In this document: piece by piece, positions 25,728 through 33,956 of the stretch | Layout of the letters: each line of letters begins with the position of its first letter | Position numbering within the stretch: the first letter of the stretch is position 1 | Program-made: the position numbers and the translations under genes | Notes under the pieces: generated by a model | Seen by the model: only the letters and a program-made list of their open reading frames with translations | Database searches by the model: none | What the model was told of the DNA's origin: nothing | Origin: Clostridia bacterium | GTDB taxonomy: Bacteria > Bacillota > Clostridia > Christensenellales > Aristaeellaceae | DNA length: 49,042 bases | Assembly: GCA_017412715.1 (NCBI GenBank) | Contig: JAFPWU010000023.1 | Location: forward strand, 1 to 49,042 | Reading direction: 5' to 3'

Positions 25728-26627
25728 ATGGCTAAGAACAAGGTTTCCCACGGTCTGTCTGACAAGACCAGCGACATCATTCTGGTGATTATTACAGCGG
25801 TCGTCCTCTTCCTCGTGGCCTATCCGCTGTACTACGTGCTGATCGCCTCCTTCTCCAACCCCTATGATGTGTACGCCGGAAAGACCTTCCTGCTGCCAAG
25901 CCAGCCCACGCTGGACGGGTACAAGGCGGTGTTCGCGGATTCCAACATTTTTACCGGCTACATGAACTCCATCAAGTACACCGTCATCGGAACCATCTTC
26001 TCCGTCACCCTGCTGTACATCACGGCTTACCCCCTGGCCCAGAAGGATCTGCCGGGGCGCAAGCTCTTCTCCATGTTTTTTATCATCACGATGTACTTCG
26101 GCGGCGGACTGGTTCCTACGTACCTGATCGTCAAGCAGACGGGCCTGATCAATAATATGTGGGCCCTGTTCCTGCCCGGCGGCGTAGGTGTCGGCAACAT
26201 GATCATCGTGCGGAACTACTTCCAGAACAGCATTCCCCACGAGCTGATCGAGGCCTCCGAAATCGACGGATGCTCCAAGCTGCGGACCTTCCTGCGGATC
26301 GTGATTCCGCTGTCCATGCCCATCATGGCCGTGATGGTGGTCTTCAGCATGGTGGCTTACTGGAACGACTGGTTCACCGCTCTGATCTATCTGACCGGCG
26401 CGGAGAAGGCTCCCCTGCCCCTGGTGCTGCGCAACGTGCTGATTCGTTCCAGCGTATCGGCGGCGCAGGCTTCCACCATCTCCGGCGGCTATGCGGAACT
26501 GAACAAGGTCACTGAAATGATCAAGTTCTCCTCCATCATCGTGGCCGCGGCTCCGATGCTGATCGTCTACCCCTTCGTCCAGAAGTACTTCGAAAAAGGC
26601 TTCATGGCCGGAGCTGTCAAAGGGTAA
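25728..26627 (+). CDS. Sucrose/fructan ABC importer permease, LplC type
   Basis: A 299-residue inner-membrane permease with six predicted helices. Visible are the first helix (IILVIITAVVLFLVAYPLYY), FGGGLVPTYLIVKQTGL, the EAA loop IEASEIDGCSKLRTFL and the typical C-terminus FMAGAVKG. The ribosome site AAGGAGGT is placed 8 bases before the ATG and overlaps the stop of the upstream permease gene. Confidence 0.9.
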   Translation: MAKNKVSHGLSDKTSDIILVIITAVVLFLVAYPLYYVLIASFSNPYDVYAGKTFLLPSQPTLDGYKAVFADSNIFTGYMNSIKYTVIGTIFSVTLLYITAYPLAQKDLPGRKLFSMFFIITMYFGGGLVPTYLIVKQTGLINNMWALFLPGGVGVGNMIIVRNYFQNSIPHELIEASEIDGCSKLRTFLRIVIPLSMPIMAVMVVFSMVAYWNDWFTALIYLTGAEKAPLPLVLRNVLIRSSVSAAQASTISGGYAELNKVTEMIKFSSIIVAAAPMLIVYPFVQKYFEKGFMAGAVKG

Positions 26628-26762
26628 GAATTCTGCGCCCGTCTTCGGCGGGAAACTGTTCTTACCGAGCCTGAAGGGAGATGCTCCGCCGTGCGGAGTT
26701 CCGCCCTTCCCGATGATCGGACAAGCAACCACATAAACCTCACACAGAAAGGAAAGAAAATC

Positions 26763-28379
26763 ATGAAACGCATTCTTTCTATCGCGCTGGCGCTCGCCCT
26801 GCTGCTGAGCCTGGTTTCCGTTTCCGCGCTGGCGGAGCAGACCGAATACACCATCATCGGCGGTCAGTCCGCCCTGTCCCCCGGCTATCAGAACAACGTG
26901 ATTCTGAACCAGCTGCAGGAAGAAACCGGCATCAAAATCAACTGGAATACCATGAGCGACTCCCTGTCTGAACAGGTGAACATCCACATCGCCGGCGGCG
27001 ATCTGCCTGACGCATTCCTGGGCGTCGGCTTCAACAACTACAACCTGGCCACCTACGGCGAGGACGGCACCTTCATCGACCTGACTCCCTACATCAATGC
27101 GGACGTCATGCCGAACCTGACCGCCATCCTGGAAGCGCATCCTGAATTCCGCGCCGCCATCACCCAGGCGGACGGATGCATCTACGGCCTGCCCTCCGGC
27201 GACCAGATGACCACCGCCGGTATCGGCAAGGAAGGCGATTACAACATCGGCGCCATCCCGCAGTTCTCCATGATCAACAAGAAGTGGCTGGATGATCTGG
27301 GACTGGCCGTGCCCACCACCCTGGACGAGCTGCACGACGTGCTGGTCGCCTTTAAGGAAAATGACATGGCTGCCAAGATCTACGGCGCTGCGCCCGGATC
27401 CACCATCCCCATGTCCACCGGTTTCGACCAGTGGTGCTGGGGCCAGAATATCTTCTATGCCGGCTTCGGCTTCACCAACTATCCCACCGATGTGGGCATC
27501 GCGGACCTGGTGCTCAATCCCGGCGGAACCGCCAACTTCGTCTGCGACGATGACAACTATCGCGCAGCTGTAACCTATTTCCATGACTGGTATGCCGAAG
27601 GCCTGATGGATATCGAAATGTTCTCTCAGGATACCACGCAGCTGATGGCCAAGTGCCAGCAGGGCTGGGTCGGCGTTTCCACCTGGTGGTACATCGAAGA
27701 GCTGATGGGCGACTACGCGCAGGATTACGTGTTCCTGCCCGTGCTGGACGGCCCCAACGGCGATCACTATGTGAACATCCGTACCGGCGGCGCCATCACC
27801 TCCGGCCAGCTCTCCATCACCGAAGCCTGCCAGGATCCCACCAATCTGCTGAAGTTCTTCGACAAGTGGTATGACGGCAAGATCGTCATGCAGCTGCAGT
27901 ACGGCCCCTACGGCGTATACTTCATCGGCGAGGATGAGAACGGCGCCTGGATCGCTCTGAGCGAAGAGCAGGGCCGCGAAATGTTCGGCAAGTCCCCCGG
28001 AGAACTGAAGGGCGAAAACGAAGTCTGGGGTCCGAAGCTGATCCTGGCCGAGTATTACAGAGACATCGCCAAGATGGAGCCCCGCGCTGTCGAGCGTCTG
28101 GAAGACCTGTATGACTACTGGATGCCCTTCGTCACCGACGATACCGCCTTCCCCTGCGACTGCACCTACACCCTGGACGAGCTGGAGACCATCGACCGCT
28201 ACCGTGCCGATTTCGAAAGCGCCGTATCCGAGCAGGAAGGCCTGTGGATCAAGAACGGCGGCCCGACGGATGCCGAGTGGGAAGCCTACAAGAACATGCT
28301 GAACAACAACTGCGGCATGGAAAAGCTGCTGAAGGTGTATCAGGATGCCTATGACCGGTATGCCTCCGCGGAGAAATAA
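26763..28379 (+). CDS. Sucrose/fructan ABC importer binding protein
   Basis: A 538-residue exported binding protein. The signal peptide MKRILSIALALALLLSLVSV ends near ALA/EQ; there is no lipobox cysteine, so it may be held by another means or released. The mature domain starts YTIIGGQSALSPGYQNNVIL and has the PDAFLGVG and MINKKWLDDLGLAVPTT patterns of LipO-like proteins. The frame is open 24 codons upstream, but ATG 26763 has AAAGGAAAG before it and begins the signal peptide. Gene order with GH32 indicates a sucrose or fructo-oligosaccharide ligand. Confidence 0.88.
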   Translation: MKRILSIALALALLLSLVSVSALAEQTEYTIIGGQSALSPGYQNNVILNQLQEETGIKINWNTMSDSLSEQVNIHIAGGDLPDAFLGVGFNNYNLATYGEDGTFIDLTPYINADVMPNLTAILEAHPEFRAAITQADGCIYGLPSGDQMTTAGIGKEGDYNIGAIPQFSMINKKWLDDLGLAVPTTLDELHDVLVAFKENDMAAKIYGAAPGSTIPMSTGFDQWCWGQNIFYAGFGFTNYPTDVGIADLVLNPGGTANFVCDDDNYRAAVTYFHDWYAEGLMDIEMFSQDTTQLMAKCQQGWVGVSTWWYIEELMGDYAQDYVFLPVLDGPNGDHYVNIRTGGAITSGQLSITEACQDPTNLLKFFDKWYDGKIVMQLQYGPYGVYFIGEDENGAWIALSEEQGREMFGKSPGELKGENEVWGPKLILAEYYRDIAKMEPRAVERLEDLYDYWMPFVTDDTAFPCDCTYTLDELETIDRYRADFESAVSEQEGLWIKNGGPTDAEWEAYKNMLNNNCGMEKLLKVYQDAYDRYASAEK

Positions 28380-28414
28380 TCGCTGAGCCGTCAACCGGAA
28401 TCAAAACCAAACTC

Positions 28415-28451
28415 CCCATTCCCATCCGGCTTTCCGCCGGATGGGAATGGG
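28415..28451 (+). repeat. Intergenic 15-base-pair hairpin after binding-protein gene
   Basis: CCCATTCCCATCCGG (28415-28429) pairs perfectly with 28437-28451 around a 7-base loop. No T run follows. Such hairpins after binding-protein genes commonly protect the upstream message. An ATG inside the second arm (28441) is in frame with the GH32 gene but would be buried, supporting the later start. Confidence 0.75.
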
Positions 28452-28476
28452 TAAAGAACAGGAGCGGATAAACCCT

Positions 28477-29994
28477 ATGGTGAGTGAAAAGCTGCGGAAG
28501 GCACGGGACTTTGAAGATCAGTACAGCCCTTTCGTGCCTGAAGAGGAGCGGCCGGCATTCCATGTAACGGGAGGCATTGGCTGGATCAACGATCCGAACG
28601 GATTTTCCGTTTACAAGGGCGAGTACCACCTGTTTTTTCAGTACCATCCCTACCGTCCCATCTGGGGCCCCATGCACTGGGGTCACGTGAAGACCAGGGA
28701 TTTCATCCGCTGGGAGCGGCTGCCGGTGGCCCTGGCCCCGGATCAGCCCTACGACAAGGACGGATGCTTTTCCGGCAGCGCCATTGAGCTGGAGGACGGC
28801 CGCCAGCTGCTGATGTATACCGGCGTCCGGGCGGAGCGGCAGGAGGACGGAACCCTCAAAAACTATCAGACCCAGTGCATCGCCATCGGCGACGGCATCA
28901 ATTATGAGAAATATGAGGGCAACCCCGTACTGACCGCCGCGGACCTGCCCAAGGGCGGCAGCGATATCGACTTCCGGGATCCCAAGATCTGGAAGGAGGA
29001 GGACGGCTTCTGGGCCGTGGCCGGCAACCGGCCCTCGGACGGAAGCGGATCCATCCTGCTGTTCCACAGCGAGGACGGGCTTCACTGGCAGTACAAAGGC
29101 CGGGTGGCCTCCTGCCATTGCCAGTACGGCAAGATGTGGGAGTGTCCGGATTTCTTCCCGCTGGACGGCATGGACGTGCTGCTGGTGAGCCCCCAGGAAA
29201 TGATGCCCACCGGGCTGGAGTTCCACGCAGGCAACGGCACCGTCTGCATCATCGGAAAGGCCAACGAAAAGAAGCATCTGATCCGGGAAAACGTGCAGGC
29301 GATCGATTACGGCATCGACTTCTACGCCCCCCAGACCCTGCTGGCGCAGGACGGGCGGCGGATCATGATCGCCTGGATGCAGAACTGGGATACCGCCCGC
29401 AGTCAGCTGATGACTACCCGGCTGGTGGGCCAGATGACGGTTCCCCGGGAGCTGAGCATCCGGGACGGCCGGCTGATTCAGCAGCCGGTGCGGGAGCTGG
29501 AAAACTATCGGGGGCCGAGAATCGCCTATCGGAACGTGCCCCTGTCCACGGAAACCCATCTGATGGGCATCCGGGGCCGGATCATCGACCTGACGGTAAA
29601 CGTACGGCCCGCAAACGGGAATCTGATGTACCGCTGGTTCAAGCTGCATCTGGCCAAGGACGGGGAATACGAAACCACCATCCGGTTCAAGCCGGATTCG
29701 GGGATCGTCCGGGTGGATCGCACCCGGGGCGGCTTCCCCTTCGACATCGTGAACATGCGGGAGTTTCCGGTGTATTCCAAGAACGGAAGCATCAAGCTCC
29801 GCTGCATCCTGGACAAGAAGAGCCTGGAGCTGTTCGTCAACGACGGCGAACAGGCCGCCTCCTTCGTCCTGCACACCCCCCTCAGCGCGGACGTCATCAG
29901 CTTTGAGGCGGACGGCGAGGTGCTGATCGACGTGGAAAAGTATGACCTGTTTTTTGACGCGGGAGAGGATGAATTCTCCGACACCGCGCAGTAA
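28477..29994 (+). CDS. GH32 sucrose/fructan hydrolase (beta-fructosidase)
   Basis: A 505-residue cytoplasmic enzyme releasing fructose from sucrose, sucrose-6-phosphate or short fructans. The five-bladed propeller carries the nucleophile D39 in WINDPNG, the transition-state stabiliser D168 in FRDPK and the acid/base E222 in WECPDFF; a C-terminal beta-sandwich follows from about residue 340 (ending CILDKKSLELFVNDGE). AGGAG precedes the chosen start by 12 bases. It directly follows the importer genes; because import is by ABC rather than PTS, unphosphorylated sugars are the likelier substrate. Confidence 0.92.
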   Translation: MVSEKLRKARDFEDQYSPFVPEEERPAFHVTGGIGWINDPNGFSVYKGEYHLFFQYHPYRPIWGPMHWGHVKTRDFIRWERLPVALAPDQPYDKDGCFSGSAIELEDGRQLLMYTGVRAERQEDGTLKNYQTQCIAIGDGINYEKYEGNPVLTAADLPKGGSDIDFRDPKIWKEEDGFWAVAGNRPSDGSGSILLFHSEDGLHWQYKGRVASCHCQYGKMWECPDFFPLDGMDVLLVSPQEMMPTGLEFHAGNGTVCIIGKANEKKHLIRENVQAIDYGIDFYAPQTLLAQDGRRIMIAWMQNWDTARSQLMTTRLVGQMTVPRELSIRDGRLIQQPVRELENYRGPRIAYRNVPLSTETHLMGIRGRIIDLTVNVRPANGNLMYRWFKLHLAKDGEYETTIRFKPDSGIVRVDRTRGGFPFDIVNMREFPVYSKNGSIKLRCILDKKSLELFVNDGEQAASFVLHTPLSADVISFEADGEVLIDVEKYDLFFDAGEDEFSDTAQ

Positions 29995-30087
29995 AGCATT
30001 CAAGCATGGTTTTTTACCCCTGAATTTTAATGGCGAAGGTTCACTCCACTTTTCTGTCCCTTCGCTCATGTAAAAAAGGAGGAAAAC

Positions 30088-30190
30088 AGTCCGCGGGCTC
30101 GCGGTGCGGCAGTGTGGAGACCTGCCGTAATGCGGTGCCATCTTCGGGATGGCCGCGAGGCATGAGGCGATAAGCCGGCAGCCAGAGCCA
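30088..30190 (+). ncRNA. Structured leader of the msmK-type gene (possible malK-type motif RNA)
   Basis: Between GH32 and the ATPase gene lies a GC-rich block that folds into consecutive stems: CCGCG/CGCGG (30091-30104), CGGCAG/CTGCCG (30107-30127) and GCGG/CCGC enclosing CCATC-TTCG-GATGG with a UUCG loop (30132-30156). It ends shortly before the ATG at 30197 and encodes no ORF. Structured malK RNA motifs have been described upstream of ATPase genes of this family; whether this is one of those classes cannot be decided by eye. A role in tuning ATPase synthesis separately from the importer genes is inferred. Confidence 0.5.
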
Positions 30191-30196
30191 TGAGAT

Positions 30197-31351
30197 ATGT
30201 CAAAGGTTACACTGAAGGGCATTAAGAAGATCTATGACAACAGCGTCACCGCGGTGCATGACGTTAATCTGGAAATCGAGGACAAGGAATTCATCGTGCT
30301 GGTCGGGCCTTCCGGCTGCGGAAAATCCACCACCCTGCGGATGGTCGCCGGCCTGGAGGAGATTTCCGAAGGCGAGCTGACCATCGACGGCAAGGTCTGC
30401 AACGACGTGGCCCCCAAGGATCGGGACATCGCCATGGTTTTCCAGAGCTATGCCCTGTACCCCCATATGACCGTGTATCAGAACATGGCCTTCGCCCTGA
30501 AGCTGAAGAAGACCCCCAAGGACGAGATCGACAAGAAGGTCCGGGAAGTGGCCGAGATTCTGGACATCACCCAGTACCTGGAGCGGAAGCCCAAGGCTCT
30601 GTCCGGCGGTCAGCGTCAGCGCGTCGCCATCGGCCGTGCCATGGTGCGTGACCCCAAGGTCTTCCTGATGGACGAGCCCCTGTCCAACCTGGACGCCAAG
30701 CTGCGGAACCAGATGCGCGCCGAGATCATCAAGCTGCGGAAGCGCATCAATACCACCTTCATGTACGTGACCCACGATCAGACCGAGGCCATGACCCTGG
30801 GCGACCGGATCGTGATCATGAAGGACGGCTATGTAAACCAGATCGGCACCCCGGTGGAAGTATTCAACAAGCCCGTAAACCTGTTTGTCGCCGGCTTCAT
30901 CGGCATGCCGGTCATGAACTTCTTTGACGGCTGCAAGCTGCTGCTGGAGAATGATACCTACTACGCGGAAATCCGCGGTGTCCGCTTCCAGCTGGATCCC
31001 TTCCAGCAGAAAGCCCTGAAGCAGAATGGCCAGAAGCCCTGCGACATCGTGGCGGGCATCCGGCCCCAGCACATCTCCGTGGGCAAGGGTGAGCTGAGCG
31101 CGCTGATCGAGGTTTCCGAAATGCTGGGTACCGAGGTGAACCTGCATACCCGCAGCAATGAGGATGAAGTCGTCATGGTAATCCCCACTGTGGATCTGGA
31201 TACGGACGTGAGCATGGGCAAGACCATCAGCTTCACCACCCAGCCCCGGCTGATTCAGCTCTTCGACAAGGCGACCGGCAACAACCTGATCTGGTTCGAT
31301 GAGAAGTCATCGGCTGCCAACGCGCCGGTGTGCAAAAATTACAACTTCTGA
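30197..31351 (+). CDS. msmK: Multi-sugar ABC importer ATPase, MsmK/UgpC type
   Basis: A 384-residue cytoplasmic ATPase. Walker A GPSGCGKST (37-45), Q-loop VFQSYALYPHM, signature LSGGQRQR, Walker B VFLMDEP and the switch His in YVTHDQTEAM are all intact. The C-terminal MalK-like regulatory domain (about 240-384) contains ADKIxxG-like GIRPQHISVG. It is the only ATPase of this class in the window, while three importers (4606-6618, 24762-26627, 37458-39235) lack one, so it probably serves all three, as MsmK does in streptococci. No good ribosome site is seen directly before the ATG, consistent with control through the structured leader. Confidence 0.92.
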   Translation: MSKVTLKGIKKIYDNSVTAVHDVNLEIEDKEFIVLVGPSGCGKSTTLRMVAGLEEISEGELTIDGKVCNDVAPKDRDIAMVFQSYALYPHMTVYQNMAFALKLKKTPKDEIDKKVREVAEILDITQYLERKPKALSGGQRQRVAIGRAMVRDPKVFLMDEPLSNLDAKLRNQMRAEIIKLRKRINTTFMYVTHDQTEAMTLGDRIVIMKDGYVNQIGTPVEVFNKPVNLFVAGFIGMPVMNFFDGCKLLLENDTYYAEIRGVRFQLDPFQQKALKQNGQKPCDIVAGIRPQHISVGKGELSALIEVSEMLGTEVNLHTRSNEDEVVMVIPTVDLDTDVSMGKTISFTTQPRLIQLFDKATGNNLIWFDEKSSAANAPVCKNYNF

Positions 31352-31369
31352 TATCTGATCTCTTGGACG

Positions 31370-31412
31370 GAGGCAGGGAGGCCCGCTGCAGGCGAATTCT
31401 CCCTGCCTCTTT
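31370..31412 (+). terminator. Weak terminator after msmK
   Basis: An 11-base perfect stem GAGGCAGGGAG/CTCCCTGCCTC with an 18-base loop is followed by only TTT. It probably reduces but does not stop reading into the next GH32 gene. Confidence 0.5.
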
Positions 31413-31511
31413 GCATAGCCGGAAATCCCCCGGAAGCAGGGCAGTATGACGGCAGGCGGCGGCAGAAGCATCGCCAGGCAGGCGGAAAAAAGAATCGGAG
31501 GAATGGAATCC

Positions 31512-33788
31512 GTGGAACAGAAGCAAACGGAAATGCTTTACCTGAAATTTCAGGAAGGCCGGGGACACCTGGTTCATGACGCGAGCGGGCACCTGCCGGC
31601 GGCGGAAATCCGGTACCGTTTCCGGAACGCGAAATATATCCCCTCCCGGGATCCTTCCTGGCGGGCCTGCGGCATTCAGGGCTCCGCGCTGCTTTTTGAC
31701 GGCAATTCCACATGCATCTGCTATCCGCCGGAAATCTGCCTCCGCGGTCCGTCCCTGACCCTGTCCGCCTGGATCGCGCCCCGGTCCTTCCCCTGCGGCG
31801 ATCCGGAGGCATCGGAGGGGGATCTGAAGGGCATCACGGCCGTTCTGGGGCAGGTGGATCCGGACGCGCCGAGGGGCATTCTGCTGGGATACGAAGCCTT
31901 TGGGCGCCCCTGCCTTCAGATCGGCACGGGGGACCGCCGCCACACGCTTCGGGCGGAAACGGCCCGCCTCGTCAGCGGCAGGTGGAATCATCTGGCAGGT
32001 ATCTGGGATGAGGCGCAGGCCGCGATGGCCCTGTATGTCAACGGAAACCCGGCCGGCACTCTGGTGCTTCCCCGGGGCGCCCGTTTCATCCCGGCGGAGG
32101 GGCATCCTCTGATGATCGGGAAAAATGAGGGGGGAAAGGTCATTTCCGCGGGCATGATGGATATGTTCTGCGGACTCATGGGCGAAATCCGGGTCGAAGC
32201 CGCCGCGCTGTCTCCGGAGGAAATCGCGGCCCGGGCTTCCCTCCCCCGCCCGGAGATTCCCTGGGAGGACATCGGGCCGGAGGACATCCTGCGGGCGGAT
32301 CCGCACCGGACGCGGTTCCACGGTCAGCCCCGGCAGCACTGGATGAACGAACCCCATGCCCCGCTGTACTTCCGGGGACATTATCATCTCTTCTTCCAGA
32401 GCAACAATATCGGCTCCTACTGGGGCAATATCGCCTGGGGTCATCTGGTCAGCGAGGACACTGTCCGCTGGCGGCAGGTCCAGGATGCCATCGTCCCCGC
32501 GGAGAACTCCGTTACACCGGATGGCGTCTGGACCGGCGGCGCCACGCTGGACGCCAACGGCATTCCGGTACTTTTTTTCACCGCCGCGGATCTGACCTAT
32601 GCCGCCCATGGACTGATTTCCAATCAAAACATCGGTGCGGCCTGGCCGAAGGATCCGAATGATCCGGAGCTGCGGGAGTGGCATGTGCTGGACCGCCTGG
32701 CCGCCACCCAGCAGGCAGGCCGGGGCCGCCCGGGAGAATTCCGGGATCCCCACGTCTGGCGGGAGGCGGACGGCTGGTACATGGCCGTCTGCGGCGGTAG
32801 TCCCCGGACCGGGGGCGGCGCGGTGCTGCTGTTCCGGACGGAACGGCTGGAGGTTCTCCCGGAGGGAAAAATCGATATGGACTGGCGATATCTGGGCATC
32901 GCCTTCGATATGGACGATCAGCCGCCCGTCTACGGCACCAGCTGGGAGCTGCCCGTGCTGATGCCGGTGGAAAACAGAGCGGGCAGCATCCGGAAGCACT
33001 TCCTCTTCCTGATGCCTGCCCCGCCGGACCGGGCGGACAACAAGGTATATTACTATGTTGGAGCCTTCGACAGACAGGCGGGAAAATTCATCCCCGATCC
33101 GGGTTTCGGCAAGGAACCCCGTCTGCTGGATTACGGAGACAATATCTTTACCGGCCCCAGCGTGCTGAAGGATCCCGTCACGGGCCGGCTCTGCCTCTTC
33201 TCCATCATGCAGGACAAGCGCCGCCCGGCGGAAGAAGCGGAAGCAGGGTGGGCCCACTGCGCGGGGCTGACCCGGAATCTGTATCTGAACGATGCGGGCA
33301 CGGATCTGTGCGTGGAAGCGGATCCAAGGCTGGAGTCGCTCTTCAGCCGTAAGCTGGCGGACCTGTCGGAGGTCTCCGTGGAAGAAGCGAATCAGGCGCT
33401 GGCAGAAATTCGGGAGGATCTGTACTGCCTTCGGGCCGAAGTGGACGCGGGAGAGAATGTCTCCCTGTATCTGCGGACATCGGATGCGGGTTCCGGCATG
33501 ATCTTCCGCTATGATCCCTCCGCAAAAACGCTGTCCGGGGGGACGGATTATCCCGGCGCCTTTGGCAAGAAGGAATTCATGCGGGGAACGCTTTCCGCCA
33601 CGGATACAGCCCTGACCATGGATCTTTATGTGGATCACTCCCTGACGGAGGGCTTCTTCAACGGAGAAAAAGCGCTGAGCATCCGCTCCTATCCCCCGGA
33701 GGATTCCCGGGGAATCCGCTTTGCGGGCGGCGGGACAACGCGGATCCGCCGTCTGCAGCTCTGGCAGATGCGTCCCTCATGGGACTGA
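31512..33788 (+). CDS. GH32-type enzyme with N-terminal LamG-like domain
   Basis: About 758 residues. A concanavalin/LamG-like domain (about 5-215, with SLTLSAWIAPRSF and GRWNHLAGIWDEAQAAMALYV) precedes a GH32 propeller. The nucleophile motif is unusual: WMNEPHAP replaces WxNDPNG, so Asp is replaced by Glu in the alignment. The stabiliser motif FRDPHVW and the acid/base Glu in SWELPVLMP are kept, and a C-terminal sandwich ends the protein. No signal peptide is seen. The start is ambiguous: GTG 31512 has GGAGG ten bases before it; ATG 31503 is too close to that site; ATG 31446 has a poor one. It is likely a fructan-active enzyme of a divergent subgroup, though altered activity is possible. Confidence 0.82.
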   Translation: MEQKQTEMLYLKFQEGRGHLVHDASGHLPAAEIRYRFRNAKYIPSRDPSWRACGIQGSALLFDGNSTCICYPPEICLRGPSLTLSAWIAPRSFPCGDPEASEGDLKGITAVLGQVDPDAPRGILLGYEAFGRPCLQIGTGDRRHTLRAETARLVSGRWNHLAGIWDEAQAAMALYVNGNPAGTLVLPRGARFIPAEGHPLMIGKNEGGKVISAGMMDMFCGLMGEIRVEAAALSPEEIAARASLPRPEIPWEDIGPEDILRADPHRTRFHGQPRQHWMNEPHAPLYFRGHYHLFFQSNNIGSYWGNIAWGHLVSEDTVRWRQVQDAIVPAENSVTPDGVWTGGATLDANGIPVLFFTAADLTYAAHGLISNQNIGAAWPKDPNDPELREWHVLDRLAATQQAGRGRPGEFRDPHVWREADGWYMAVCGGSPRTGGGAVLLFRTERLEVLPEGKIDMDWRYLGIAFDMDDQPPVYGTSWELPVLMPVENRAGSIRKHFLFLMPAPPDRADNKVYYYVGAFDRQAGKFIPDPGFGKEPRLLDYGDNIFTGPSVLKDPVTGRLCLFSIMQDKRRPAEEAEAGWAHCAGLTRNLYLNDAGTDLCVEADPRLESLFSRKLADLSEVSVEEANQALAEIREDLYCLRAEVDAGENVSLYLRTSDAGSGMIFRYDPSAKTLSGGTDYPGAFGKKEFMRGTLSATDTALTMDLYVDHSLTEGFFNGEKALSIRSYPPEDSRGIRFAGGGTTRIRRLQLWQMRPSWD

Positions 33789-33816
33789 GCCCTTTCTGTC
33801 ATGCACAAGGAGGGCA

Positions 33817-33861
33817 ATGATCATGACATGCAGGGTTATCAGGGATGCAGCCGAATATTAA
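33817..33861 (+). other. Mini-ORF with ribosome binding site ahead of the third GH32-type gene
   Basis: AAGGAGG (33807-33813) stands 9 bases before ATG 33823 and 3 before ATG 33817, which open a frame of 12 or 14 codons (MIMTCRVIRDAAEY, stop 33859). A small hairpin CTCTG/CAGAG follows. It could be a leader peptide or chance; no regulatory codon run is present. The rest of 33862-33956 shows nothing. Confidence 0.3.
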
Positions 33862-33956
33862 GCATCGGAAGGTTCTCTGTTTTGCAGAGATGCCGGCTGA
33901 GTCGGATCAGGGCGATGGCATCCGCCCGTCAGAAATCCAGGACCGGGGAGGTTATC

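Noticed and set aside
25269-28394. A 1041-codon open frame on the minus strand opposite the fructan importer genes
   Set aside because: It runs across two permease genes and a binding-protein gene, has low-complexity composition and no ribosome site.
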